Origin: Linyphia triangularis
Lineage: Eukaryota > Arthropoda > Arachnida > Araneae > Linyphiidae
Assembly (NCBI GenBank): GCA_963978545.1
Contig: OZ021722.1
Span: 5,971,201-6,035,200 of the forward strand
Direction of reading: 5' to 3'
DNA length: 64,000 nt
Shown: positions 34,084 through 44,580 of the stretch, one piece after another
Position numbering within the stretch: the stretch's first letter is position 1
Layout: each line of letters starts with the position of its first letter
The notes under the pieces: model-generated
Database searches by the model: none
Told to the model about the DNA's origin: nothing
Seen by the model: only the letters and a program-made list of their open reading frames with translations
Position numbers and translations under genes: made by a program

Positions 34084-35091
34084 TCTTAGCAATATGTCAA
34101 ATCAACACGGCTCCCAACCCGACCCCTTTAGAATTTCATAAAATTTGGTTCACTTATTAGATTCATAGAGAAAAGAAAAAATGCCAAATATTAGGTTTGA
34201 ATCTCGTTTGGTTTCCAAAATATAGTGTTTCAAAAACCAACAGTGCAAAATTTCGTATTTCTTGCTTTACATAATTCGGTATAATTTTTTCCCTAATTAT
34301 CATAAAATACTGATTTTTGTATCAAAAGAAAGAAAAAGATTTGATCTTTCTAATGATGTATTATTTATGTGTATTTTTTTTAATTTTCATTTTAAGGTCA
34401 CACAATTTGACCTTTGACCTTGAATATCTCAAAAAAGGGTATTTTTTTTTTTTTTTTCAAAAAAATATATATTATTCTTACATCAATTCTCTACACAAAT
34501 ATATGAATCTCATTTTGGGACCGCAATGGGATGCCAAGTTATAAATTTCAATCGTAACTGTAGTCCCACTCTTATCCTACAAAAACTGTTTATTTGTAAA
34601 TAGCTTTTCCGTTTAAAATCTTTTTATATACATGTAATGCAAATAAAACTTTAGCCTTAATTATTAACTAAAAATTATGATTATTTATCTTTGATTTGTT
34701 ATAACTTTTTAACTTTAAGAGCACAAACTAATTGTTTACTTATACATTGAAAAAGTTGCATTTTTCGGCATTGCATTAAGTATGCAAACATCGTTTGCTG
34801 TAAAATTAAAAAACAGGACATAGATAATTGGTAATAATGAGCTTTTGAGATAATTATTTAAAAGGAATGTTGCATGCAATCAGAAACATTTGTTCATAGA
34901 AATTATTTTGAAAAAATCTTATTTCGAAATTAGAAAACAGATATACTTACAATTTTTCTACTGATACATTATCTTTAAACTGTTGTTGAAACTAATTTAT
35001 CAGATGCATAAATAACTTACTTACATATGTAACTTCTATTAATTATTGTGACTCTTTTTCACTTGATTCATTGCATATGTAACTATTTATT

Positions 35092-36880
35092 TTATAATTT
35101 CTTTTTTTTTTTGTTTTACTTTTTTATCGACCATGGAATTAGAATACATTTTGCACAAAAGTTTGTTGATAGAAATGATTCTGAATGCATGAAATTTTTG
35201 AGTACCTGGAATAGTTAGAGCTCTTAAGAATCGTTTCTGAAGGAAGATTTTTTCTCTTTCATACTGTAAGGAAGTTACTTATGCAAACTGCATTCCTTCA
35301 ATATTGGCAGTAGCCGATTCAAATAACTGTCGAGAAGTCATTATCTGATCTTTATATGGGCGCTGCAAACTGGCACGAGCGGCTAGCCTTTTTATGGTAC
35401 CTCCAATGCCATCTGAAACTCCTTTACCATGGGCAGTGGCAATAAAATCCATTCTGCTTGAATTCCAAAATCTTTTTTATGGAAACACAGTTTTTTTCGG
35501 TTTTTGTAGTGAGAAGCTGCACCATCAGAAAAGTACAAAACTTTGTTAGGTTTCACACTGAATTTTTTTCCCTTGAATTCGATCAAATGCCTTTGGAATA
35601 AGTGAACTGCTGTTGGGCGTCATGTTGGAGACAGTCAGTAACTACTACGAAATTAAAGTTGTCTACGACTTGGTCAGTGTCTCTTCTATAATAAACCACA
35701 AATGAATGTATAGTCGCTTGCGAATTATTCCAGTGGAATCCTTGAATTGCATCTTCAAGAATAAAGGTGTAATTTTCAGAAAAATCACAAACTACAAATT
35801 CACCTGATTTCAGATTTTGTTTACAAGCACTAAAAAAAAGACGATTGTTCCTTAACAATGAATGAATGCCGTATAAGTTTGGTAAGTTTATCCAGAAACG
35901 AATCAATAAAGTCATCACAAGGGCTCGATAAGGGTCAAGGATAGAACTGTGAGCATTAATCCACTGCTTGTACAGAATTCTTGTAATCCCATTTTCATCG
36001 AAAAAGTCTTCAATGCACCTCCTAAATTCTTCGAACTTTGGGCAATTGCTGCACTCTCCCAAGTAACATATTGTTTGGGGAGGATTACAAACAATTTTTG
36101 ATATACAAGTTTTATAGGAATCTAATGGAGTTTCAATTTCTTTACTTAATTCCTTCAAATGAGATCCAATTAGCATTAGTTTCACATTTTCATGGATGTG
36201 ACAAACACAGACGGTATGCGTTCTGCTTGCTCCGGCCAAAACACAGTTTTTTGGTCTCATCTCGGCAAATTTAGAAAATCCAATTTTAGAATGTGGAAAC
36301 TCATCCTTGAACTGTTTAAACGCTTCTTTGAGATTACACAACACCAGCCTTTTCTGTACATGTTTCCTTATACCATCAATTTTCATTGATACGAAGTCTT
36401 TTTTACCTGGCATAATCCTACTTATATGATAAACTATTATAAAAGGATTTTATACATTTTGCTGTTTCAGGACGTAACGTCTTCCTTTTTATGGGATTAG
36501 GGGATGCAAAAATATCTTTTTCTTTAAGAAGTAATTTTGCTTTTCTTACCAAGTAGTTGGATGATCCAAATTCTTTTTCTGGCTGTTAGTATTTGTAAAC
36601 TTTTATTCTTGGTGCTATGGAAGTTTTCCTTCAATTGATTTATAATATCCAATTCAGCCGAGTTGGAAGACGAGTCACTATCCACAATTTTCATTACTCT
36701 GTTTTTCAAAGCGGTGCTTATTTTATTGAATTGAATTTTTGAATACTTCGTTTCGGAAAGCCTTTTCTTTTTTATTGGAGTTTCTCCAATAGTTTCTAAA
36801 GTAAGATTTAAGTTTGACACACCTGCTTCTATTTCAAAAGGACTTTGAGAATGACGATTATTGCGTGCAATTAAGGACAA
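35092..36880 (-). pseudogene. W-borne gene of ~600 codons, five lesions
   Basis: One coding line is spread over three frames. In order: N-part SLIARNNRHSQSPFEIEAGV and a Ser-rich patch; a frameshift near 36570-36582; FGSSNYLVRKAKLLLKEKDI, SPNPIKRKTLRPETAK and SFYNS; a frameshift near 36421-36427; RIMPGKKDFVS, VQKRLVLCNLKEAFKQFKDE, GFSKFAEMRPKNCVLAGASR, the C-rich HTVCVCHIHENVKLM, CYLGECSNCPKFEEF, GFHWNNSQATIHSFVVYY and VTDCLQHDA; a frameshift near 35605-35620; YFSDGAASHYKNRK; a frameshift near 35447; HGKGVSDGIGGTIKRLAARA; an in-frame TAA at 35279-35281; LTIPGTQKFHAF; stop at about 35092. From memory this matches an uncharacterised, repetitive family found in cnidarians, insects and fish. The two Asp-containing motifs could belong to an RNase-H-like core, which I have not shown. 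The long inverted repeats around it argue that it is the element's own protein. Confidence 0.8.
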
Positions 36881-37762
36881 GAGTTTACATTTGAATTTAA
36901 ATTTTGGTATCCCATTGCGGTCCCATTATGAAACTAACGTATTTGTGTAGAGAATTAATGTAAGAATAACGTATATTTTTTTGAAAAAAATAAAAATACC
37001 CTTTTTTGAGATATTCAAGGTCAAAAGTCAAATCGTTTGACCTTAAAATAAAAATTTAAAAAAAAATGTGTATAAATAATACATAATTAGAAAGATCAAA
37101 TCTTTATATTTTTTTTTACACTAAAATCAATGTTTTATGATAATTAGGGACAAAATTATAACCAGATATATAAAGCAAGAATTGCGAAATTTTGACCTTT
37201 TGGCCCATTTTTGAAGCTCCGTATTTCAGAAACCAAACGATATTCAAACCTAATATTGGCAATTTTTTCTTTTCTCTATAAACCCAACAAGTGAGCAAAA
37301 TTTTATTAAATTCTGAAGGGGTCAGGTTGAAAATGTCACTTTTTGTGTTGATTTGATATGGAATGACCCATATATAGGAAAGGTAATCCTTCGCGAATCT
37401 TCTAGAGATAGAAATTTGGAGAATTTTCCAGATCACAGTCGAAAAGCCTTATACAGGTACATGGGGACCGAAAGTGTCTCCAAATGGTCGCCAAGTTTGA
37501 CGACATTTGGGGTAATTAATAATACTAAACATTTACAAATATACAGAAATTCGTAACAATATTATATTTTATAGTTGAAATCCGTACTTCAATGTATATG
37601 CAAGTGGTTCCACCTGTTTTTGTCTTTTGTTATTTTAATTTTCATCTATAATAGATAGACATTAAATGCAAACAAATTATGTCGCTTCATTAACTAATCT
37701 TTTTCGTACCTACTAAACCAAATTTCGAGGTCTTACACAAAGAAGTTCTGAATGCACTGAGC

Positions 37763-38002
37763 TATACTAAACTTCAACTTAACTAGACATCACTTAGACG
37801 GTAGATCGTCACAGTGCTCATATGTATTTAATCCATTTTGGCGGAGTGAAGACATAATTCTCGCCAAACGCCTTTTGTTCTCTATAGGGTTGTGGTTTGG
37901 CAAACATTATGCTTTCACGCCGCCAAAATGGATTAAATACCTATGAGCACTGTGACGATCTACCGTCTAAGTGATGTCTAGTTAAGTTGAAGTTGAGTAT
38001 AG
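37763..38002. mobile_element. D-family foldback MITE, copy 3
   Basis: TACTAAACTTCAACTTAACT on the left and aagttgaagttgagta on the right, with a near-perfect long palindrome between them (gacggtagatcgtcacagtg / cactgtgacgatctaccgtc). It splits the M right arm at gagcTA|D|TAgaaggttg. Uninterrupted M copies read (inverted) cagtgcatttag, so TA was duplicated. This supports a Tc1/mariner-type mechanism. Confidence 0.87.
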
Positions 38003-38037
38003 AAGGTTGTAATATAGCGAGAATAGGGAATGATCCT

Positions 38038-38724
38038 AACTAAAAGTTCCCCTTAAAACAATTCAGACAGTTATCAACTGTAAGGCTACTACGAAAAGGA
38101 GAAATTTCAGAAACAAACAAATGTAAAAAAACAGTAATATGTATTGAAAAATGACGAGAAAATGAGTGTAACGTTGATGGGGGGGGGGGGGGAATAACGG
38201 AGAAATGTAAAATTGCAATAACGGGATTGTTACCATAGTTTCCGATCCAGATATTATAAGACTGCAGAAAAAATTAATGTTTGCGTTTTACTAAAATTTT
38301 AATATTGCGACCTATACATAGAACGTAAGCATTATTTTTTCTTGTGATTCTGTGTTTCTTTGAAATAAAACCAAAGTTCAGGAAAGTTGTTTCCATTCAT
38401 GTGTAATAAACTTATCTTTTCCGCCATGGTTACCGTTAGTAAATGCAAAGTCGACTTAAAAAACAAATATTTTAATTTTTGTATCATTTCATATAGGACG
38501 TATTTTAAACGATTTGATTTGTATTTCAGGAAATAGCAATTACTATTAAATTCAATACCTCTGCTACAAATAAAAAAAATTTAGAACGTATATTACCATT
38601 TGTGAATTTAAATTCTTTTTAAAAAACAAAACAAAAAACAAACAAATTTAATTTTTGTTTAGATGCAAACTAACGTTCATTACACGCGTGCATGATTATC
38701 ACAAGTAAATGATACAAAATAGAA
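38038..38724. other. Unrecognised stretch
   Basis: G run at 38179-38192. No frame or family assigned. Confidence 0.4.
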
Positions 38725-38725
38725 A

Positions 38726-39364
38726 CTAGGTGTGTGGACTATCGCACAACTTTCAATTACACTATATTGCTGATGTAGATTTGTGTAATTTACCATTTTT
38801 CTATTTTCATCAGTCGCTAAGAAAAAATTGCCAGTTTGGCGATAAGAAAATAATACCGATCGTTGATGAGGTATGCTCAAGGAAAGAGAACTCTGTGTTA
38901 AAGGCATTCGTTTTCCAACTTTTTACGCCTTTAAAGCAATTTTACGGAAATTTCGGATGTGGGGATGTTTAAAACACCTTAAGAGGCATTACCACAGCGA
39001 TTTTGAAGAAAATCGTTAGAGACGTTTTTTAGCAATTGACTAAAAGGCATGAGTTTTTCAATGGCAGCTACCTTACTCGTATGCGCGATTTTGACAGAAA
39101 CCTTAACGGTAGGTCCCATGGCTACCACCAACTCGCACACCAAATTTGAATATCGTAGGTCAATTTGTTCGGGAGTTATGCTGACCACATATACACACAC
39201 AGACATACATTTTTTCTCAAACACTTTTTTGAAATCAGGATGTTTCCAAACTTGGAGAAATGCAAAAAAAATAATTTAAAAAAATTGATTTTTTTTTTTT
39301 TTTTTTTTTTAACCGAATGCTATACTTTAATTTCCCTATGTATATATATGGGTGTTTGAAAATA
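38726..39364 (-). mobile_element. A-family element, full length
   Basis: Far end actaggtgtgtggactatcg then cacaactttcaattacacta. Next come atttgtgtaatttacc, gatcgttgatgaggtatgct, caaggaaagagaactctgtg, ggatgtttaaaacaccttaa, gaggcattaccacagcgatt, ggtaggtcccatggctacca and caatttgttcgggagttatg. It ends atttccctatgtatatatat and gggtgtttgaaaa. Very like 40485-41130 and 16002-16678. The 81- and 76-codon frames inside are by-products of the repeat. Confidence 0.85.
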
Positions 39365-39492
39365 AAAAAAAGACTAGTACTCACATAAAAATGGTCTTTA
39401 CAAACATGACTAACGGATTGCTCTGATAACGAAGGATTCTTCTTTTCATTCCTATTCTGTTCATTGCAATACACCAACGCTTTCAGTTAGAT

Positions 39493-39675
39493 TGGTTGGT
39501 TGTATTCAGATTATCTGGCGCCGTCAGCAACACGAGGGCTATAATGCGCCGAAACATTTCGTCATTAGACAAGCCAACATACATTTACAAACACCCATGC
39601 CTAACACGGGACTCGGAACCCTCAACCTCGCGGTCCAGAAGTTAGCACGCTAACCACTATACCGTTTGGTCGGCC
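39493..39675 (-). mobile_element. S1 tRNA-SINE, copy 4
   Basis: Forward strand shows the complement in full: ggttggttgtattcagatta, atctggcgccgtcagcaaca, cgagggctataatgcgccga, gcctaacacgggactcggaa, ccgcggtc-type words and ctaaccactataccgtttgg tcggcc. Near full length. Confidence 0.93.
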
Positions 39676-40484
39676 TTTCACTTAGAATGTTCTTTACGCC
39701 GCCCAAATGGAAACTTCACAAAATGTCGCCAAGTTGAACTGACGTGTTTACAAATGGAAGTGTATTGTACACCTCTCGGCAGAATATCTGGTGACTTCCG
39801 GTCTCAGCTTGATATTGAAACTAGCTATTTTAAAACATAAATTAAAACTTAAATAGGTCTCATAAAAATGGAAAAAAGTGTTTTTTATTTGATTTAAGAC
39901 TATTTGCAGTCGATTTAAAGAAAGAAAAAAAAAATGCTGTAATTTCCTCTTCTGAACAAGCTTGCTTAGAGCTTGTAATTTAGCGTAACAAGCTGAAAAT
40001 ATGCAGTAATTATAGAAGAAGAACCACCGTTTACACAAATATTTTTAAAAAGAAGGTATAAACATTACAGCTAATAGAGTTTTTCAAAATATTTTTATTC
40101 GAGTCCCAAACATCAGCGTTCTTTTTTCTTATTTAAAGCTGAAGATAACGTAAAAGAATAATGAACTAAATGCGGAAACTTAATAATTATAAACTTTAGA
40201 TAACTGATGGATTAATTTTCATTCATGGAAAAAAAAAATCTTTTTTTTTTATGGGTGAATAACACGATTGTAAAATATAGAAGTAGCAATTGTGCCGAAA
40301 AAAACTGCATTTACACAGCTAAAATATTCTATATTTAAAACCACAAATTGTGATATTGATTAAAGTTACGAAAATATGTCCGATTCGTAATCATTATTTT
40401 TGCTCTGTGTCTATTTTACATGATATATAAGTATAGACCTAAGGTACTCAAATAAATTTTAATACAAATACATGCACATTTTAT
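39676..40484. other. Unrecognised AT-rich stretch
   Basis: A 96-codon minus-strand frame at 39748-40038 has no recognisable domain. Nothing else found. Confidence 0.4.
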
Positions 40485-41130
40485 CTAGAGGTGTGGAAAA
40501 TCTCACAATTTTAAATTACACTACAATACTGGTTGCATTCAAATTTGACATGGAATGATGTTATTTATCGTTTGCTTATTTTCTCTCATTTAAGTAAAAA
40601 TGGCCAATTAAGAGATATTTTTGGCAAAAAAAAAAGAAAACACGCCGCCAAAACTGAGGCTATGTTATTTGATAAACGTTACATTATCCTTTCTGGTACG
40701 TACAACAGAGAAAAATCGATCGTTGATGGGCGATGCTCAAGGGCAGGGAACTCTGTGTTAAAGGCATTCGTGTTTCAACTTCTTACTCTTTTATCGCATT
40801 TTTATGGGAATTTCAGAGGTGGGGATATTTGGAATATTTTAAGTGGCACTAGTACAGCGATTTTAATAAAAATCGTTAGAGCCGTTTTTTAGCAATCGAC
40901 TGAATTTTTTTTTAATGTTAGATACCTTATGCGCATGCGCAATTTTGACTGAAACCTTAATAGTAGGTCCCATGGTAACCTGTACACTAAATTTGAACAT
41001 CATAGGTCAATTCGTTCGAAAGATATGTTGATTACGTACACGCATACAGATATTTTTTTAAAGACTTTTTTGAAGTCAGGATGTTCCAAAACGTGGAGAA
41101 ATGTTAAAAAAAAATGTGTAATTAAAAGTA
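40485..41130 (-). mobile_element. A-family element, full length
   Basis: gaggtgtggaaaatctcaca, attttaaattacactacaat, gatcgttgatgggcgatgct, gtggggatatttggaatatt, gcgattttaataaaaatcgt, the palindrome atgcgcatgcgcaattttga, caatttcgttcgaaagat (one variant) and gtgtaattaaaagta. Its last part is also the first part of the segmental duplication unit. Confidence 0.8.
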
Positions 41131-41534
41131 ATGATAGTTTCAAGAAAAATGCATGAGTCCCCTCTCAACGTCAAGCCATTCAAAATATCCCCAAATGCAC
41201 GATCAGCAAAACTTGCTCAAGATGTTTTCTCTGTGTTCGACAAATGTCGGACACTTAATTAGAACGAAAGTAATACGCAAAATGCAAACTTCAGCTTCAA
41301 ATCGACATGTTTTAGTTAAATCAAAACCCATCATCGCGATGATTTTTGGGATAGTCGCCACTCTCCACTGAACGGGGCCATACGTGGATAACGGTTTCGT
41401 CGAACTCCACACCAATTTCGTCAACATTTGCTTGGAGCACACCTTTTTACCTAATTGAAACTCTTGTAGAGAATGAGGCATGAATTTACGCGACTTTCAA
41501 TCCCCTTGATAATCACCATAAGTTAATACCCTCG

Positions 41535-41640
41535 CCTCAGAAAAGATCCAGAGTTGAATACTCTTTATCACGAAACGCACACAATCGTGGCTGTGTTTAT
41601 TATTAACTCTTTAGCCGAATGTTGACGGAAATTGTATCCT
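41535..41640. other. Highly conserved block in duplication unit 1
   Basis: From gatccagagttgaatactct through cacgaaacgcacacaatcgt and ggctgtgtttattattaact to gaatgttgacggaaatt, it is identical to unit 2 apart from one or two bases over about 90 bp. Flanks of the two units differ by many substitutions and indels. Confidence 0.7.
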
Positions 41641-41745
41641 GAGAACTTTTTCGTCCTAATGAGAAATTCTTCTCTTTCGAAATGAGTTTTTGAGCTTCCA
41701 GATATTTATCACTTCAATACCTCAAATATAACATTTATCTTTTTA

Positions 41746-42666
41746 CTTTCAATTACCCATATGTAGGGTAATGAAAGTACAGCATTCGGCCAAGAAAAAA
41801 AAAAAGAAAAAGAAAAAAAATCGATAGCACAGCTCCCGAACAAATTGACCTACGATGTTCAAGTGTGGTGGTTAATGGCGGCCATGTGATCAAACATTAA
41901 GGTTTTCGTCAAAATTGCGCATTCGCATAAGGTAGCTGCCATTGAAAAAAATCATGTTTTACAATGATTGCTAAATAACAGCATTAACGATTTTGATAAA
42001 AATCGTTGTGGTAATGCCTCTTAACACATTCGCTGCCACCAAAATTTATATATCCATCCTCAGAAGCCGAATTTAAAAAAAAGTGTTTTAATGATTAAAA
42101 ACGTTCCTTATATTTTAATAGTAAAACCAGAAAAAAGGTAAAAAACCAAGCACTAAAAATATAAAAATAGTGCTTCACTAACGTGCCTCAAAAACCTCAT
42201 CGTTCAATCTCCAAATCCGAACTAAAAATAAAGCAGTTTACTTATCATACTCGATCGTCGTCCCAGAGCGTCGCCGGCATGGGAGGTAGCGAATGTGTTA
42301 AGGTGTTCTAAACATCCCCACCTCCGAAATTCCCGTAAAAATGTTTTAATGGCGTAAAAAGATGAAAAATGAATGAATTCAACACAGAGTTCTCTTTCCT
42401 TGAGCATACCTCATCAACGATCGTCTTTCTTCTCCTCTCAGTTTCGCTTACAATAAAAGATAATATAAGGATTATCGAAAAGTATATCGCCAAAATCCCC
42501 ATTTTGGCGATTTTTTTAAAAACCCATACAGGAATTATTGCAAAAAATATCGCCAAACTGGCCATTTATTCTAAATGAGGGATGAATATATGCAAACGGT
42601 AAATGACACAAATCCATGTCGGTATTATAATGTAATTGAAAGTTGTGCGATGTTCCACACCCCTAG
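41746..42666 (+). mobile_element. A-family element with empty site known, holding an I element
   Basis: actttcaattacccatatgt to gtgcgatgttccacacccct ag. Unit 2 of the segmental duplication reads tttgtcttttttttt then ctttctttaatatt at the same place, without A. This defines both ends of A and shows it as an insertion. An I-family MITE sits at its cctcTTAAggtg site. Confidence 0.87.
42021..42301. mobile_element. I-family piggyBac-like MITE, copy 1
   Basis: Starts TTAACACATTCGCTGCCACC and ends gaggtagcgaatgtgttaa. Terminal TTAA is shared with the target. Uninterrupted A copies read cctcttaaggtgctct at this site, so TTAA was the target and was duplicated exactly. TTAA duplication with TTAACAC ends fits piggyBac. 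No transposase frame. Copy 2 is at 61031-61327. Confidence 0.88.
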
Positions 42667-43190
42667 TTTTCTTTAATATTAATATTATTCCGTTTACTGA
42701 GGCGTAAGCTTCTGAGATATTTAAAAGGCCTTTATTTGTTTACGTAGTGTAAGTCTTGTTTTCTCATCTCAAAAACTATTAAATGTTGTATTAAGCATTT
42801 TTCATCGATCATAATTCAGGTCGAAATAGCTCATTTAAAAACAGCACGATAATTGCAACTCGACGGTGAGGTATAATTTACCGTTACTTTTTCTGAAAGT
42901 GCTTTGGAATCATACATGTCTCTCGGGTTCATTTTTCAAAACAATTTTGATTATTCTTTGTTTATTGTTCAGTTACGAATAACTTCTATTGACTTTAAAC
43001 GGCTTATGCGTATATATATTACATTGGGAAAATTAAATTAAATTTAATTTCATATTCTAATTAGATAATGTAGTTAACTGCAAATAATTTAAAATCTGTC
43101 ATTTTAAAAATAATTATTAATATAAAAATATAATATTTGGAATGCGCTTATAGATGCTAGAAATTCTTACAATATTATTTTCACCTTTTT

Positions 43191-43865
43191 ACTTTCAATT
43201 CCCCATATGTTTACATAGGAAATGAAAGTATAGCATTTGGTTTAAAAAAAGAAAAAAAAAAAAAAATTCCATTTTGTTTTCCCATTTCTCCACATTTTGG
43301 AACACCCAGATTTCAAAAAAGTGCTCTATAAAAATTTCTTTCTGTGTTATGTGTGTACGTGGTAAGCATAACTCCCGAACAAACTGACCTACGATGTTCA
43401 AATTTTCTGTGAAGGTGAGTGGTGGCCATGGGACCTACCATTATGGTTTTCGTCAAAATCGCGCATGTGTATAAGGTTGAAACCATGAAAAAAATAATGA
43501 TATTTTTCAGCATTAGCTAAAAACGGCTTCTCGATTTTGATTAAAATTTCCGTGCTAATGCCTCTTAAGTTGTTTTAACCGTCTCCACCTTCAAAAATCT
43601 CGTATAAATGTGATAAAAGCGTAAAAATATAAAATCGATTGCATTTAATAGAGAGTCCTCTGCCTTTGAGCATCGCTTATAAACAATTGTTTTTTGTTGT
43701 TGTTTTTTTCAAGCACAAGGAAGGACATTGTAATGTTTATCGAATAACGTCGCCTTCTTGGAACTCTTTTTGTTTTGCTTATGTAAAAATTGTCAAAAAT
43801 ATCTCCAAACTATCCATTTTTATTTGAAAGAGAGAAAATATGAAAACGGTAAATAACACCATAAA
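43191..43865 (+). mobile_element. A-family element, right end worn
   Basis: actttcaattccccatatgt then acataggaaatgaaagta (hairpin), cattttggaacacccagatt, cgaacaaactgacctacgat and gggacctaccattatggttt. Later come cctcttaagttgttttaacc, ttgagcatcgcttataaaca and aacggtaaataacacc. The final GTAATTGAAAGT is missing. Inserted at the right edge of duplication unit 1. Confidence 0.78.
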
Positions 43866-44235
43866 TTTGAATGCATTGCTCAATATTCTTTTTTTCTTTC
43901 TTACTAATATTGATTTCGTCGAAAACGGTTGAATTATGCCAATCCTATAGCTCGATTTACAGAGCAATATTTCACCGAAATGCACAAAAAATAGATTGAT
44001 AAGAAGATATAAAATCACCAGGGAAATAAAGGGATGGCACAAACAAAGAACAATGCTCAAGATCACCCAGTGGGTAAACGTAGAAAATCAGAGGCTTAAT
44101 ATTATGAGACAATATCGCAGTTTAATGTCTGCATTACAGACCGAATTAAAAGGTATAGAACAGTATAGAATTTTAAATGGTTTGCAAAATTGTTTGATGG
44201 AAATCAATTTGATGACGTTTGCATAGGTTTGCTGA
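43866..44235. other. Unrecognised stretch
   Basis: A 76-codon plus-strand frame at 43996-44226 (start MIRRYKITREIKGWHKQRTM) is charged and could be a fragment of something coding, but I recognise no family. Confidence 0.35.
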
Positions 44236-44239
44236 TGAG

Positions 44240-44425
44240 ATTCAGTTTTTTTAAATCCTTTAACTTAGATTATGTGTGTGTGTTTGTTGATGATGGCGGG
44301 TCAATCTGAGGAGGCCTAATTAACCTCCTTGCCGTTGTCCAATCGCACTGAAACTTGGCAGTTAGGAACTCTTTCCTATTAACACGAACTCTTTTCTGAT
44401 GCCAAAATTGTTTTAATCGGAATAG
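44240..44425 (-). repeat. C-family fragment
   Basis: atcctttaacttagattatg with a short TG run, then gatggcgggtcaatctgagg, aggcctaattaacctccttg, atcgcactgaaacttggcag and ttttaatcggaatag. It fuses directly to an A fragment at aataggtcaattc. Confidence 0.65.
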
Positions 44426-44580
44426 GTCAATTCTTTTGAAAGTTATGGTGAGTAAGTATACACACACAGAGACATTTTTTTTCTTTCTAAATGTCTTTTT
44501 TGAAGTCAGGATATTCCAGGAAATAGAGAGAAATGTAGAAAAAAAAATTAAATTATGGGTTGTTGAGAGTAATAATAGTT
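44426..44580 (-). repeat. A-family terminal fragment
   Basis: ggtcaattcttttgaaagtt atggtgag, then tgtcttttttgaagtcagga and gagaaatg, as in the last part of full A copies. Continues into duplication unit 2. Confidence 0.65.

Larger units (their letters stand above)
33892..37369 (-). mobile_element. W: DNA transposon with ~470-bp inverted repeats
   Basis: The right arm (36904-37369) ends gatatggaatgaccc. The left arm (about 33892-34537, including the SINE) is its inverse. Paired landmarks: tattaggtttgaatctcgtt / aacgatattcaaacctaata, ttatcataaaatactgattt / aatcaatgttttatgataat, gacctttgaccttgaatatc / gatattcaaggtcaaaagtc, and gggaccgcaatgggat / atcccattgcggtccc. Between the arms lies one broken minus-strand gene (35092-36880). 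Without the SINE the element is about 3.3 kb. The left tip is worn, so its exact start and target duplication are unclear. The superfamily is not identified. Confidence 0.82.
33613..37558 (-). mobile_element. T: solo LTR, copy 2, interrupted by W
   Basis: Starts TGTTGCGTGCG at 33613 and ends CGTAACA at 37558, with ATAT on both sides (33609-33612, 37559-37562). The LTR parts are 33613 to about 33891 and 37370-37558. They match copy 1 in order: ttgcagaaatttattcc, gcagttaaaaact and gcaatacagttc, then after W the tctagagatagaaatttgga and atgggga ccgaaa words. Transposon W lies at the position of the TATA box (ccTATATAgg in copy 3). Confidence 0.85.
33456..38037. mobile_element. M-family foldback, copy 2, carrying nested insertions
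   Basis: Left arm gtaaagatcattccctatac, actatgttacagtcttctag, cccagtgcatttagagacta and aaatgatcactcaaggaaat, to gcgtctaatatat (33612). The right arm resumes after the LTR at about 37559 and runs inverted: atgtcgcttcattaactaat, cgtacctactaaaccaaatt, tgaatgcactgagc, then D copy 3, then aaggttgtaatatagcgaga and atagggaatgatcctaac. Without the insertions it would be under 500 bp. Confidence 0.82.
41085..43185. repeat. Segmental duplication (41/44 kb), unit 1
   Basis: Low-copy sequence starting in the A terminus, then atgcatgagtcccctctcaa, agtaatacgcaaaatgcaaa, ggataacggtttcgtcgaac, ctaattgaaactcttgtaga and gatccagagttgaatactct. It is interrupted by A (41746-42666), then ctttaatattaatattattc, tttactgaggcgtaagcttc and gcaactcgacggtg. 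Unit 2 at 44510-45815 has the same order without that A insert. Confidence 0.8.

Noticed and set aside
35583..36413. 276-codon minus-strand frame as an intact gene starting at its first Met (MPGKKDFVSM)
   Set aside because: The Met is internal. Family-like sequence continues upstream in another frame (FGSSNYLVRKAK) and downstream in two more, so this is one piece of a frameshifted pseudogene.
39049..39279. Recurrent frame with GPMATTNSHTKFE and SICSGVMLTT, also seen at 23967, 43313 and 16010, as a conserved small protein
   Set aside because: It is always the same stretch of family A, its start and end shift between copies, and several copies have stops or frameshifts in it. It is a repeat by-product.
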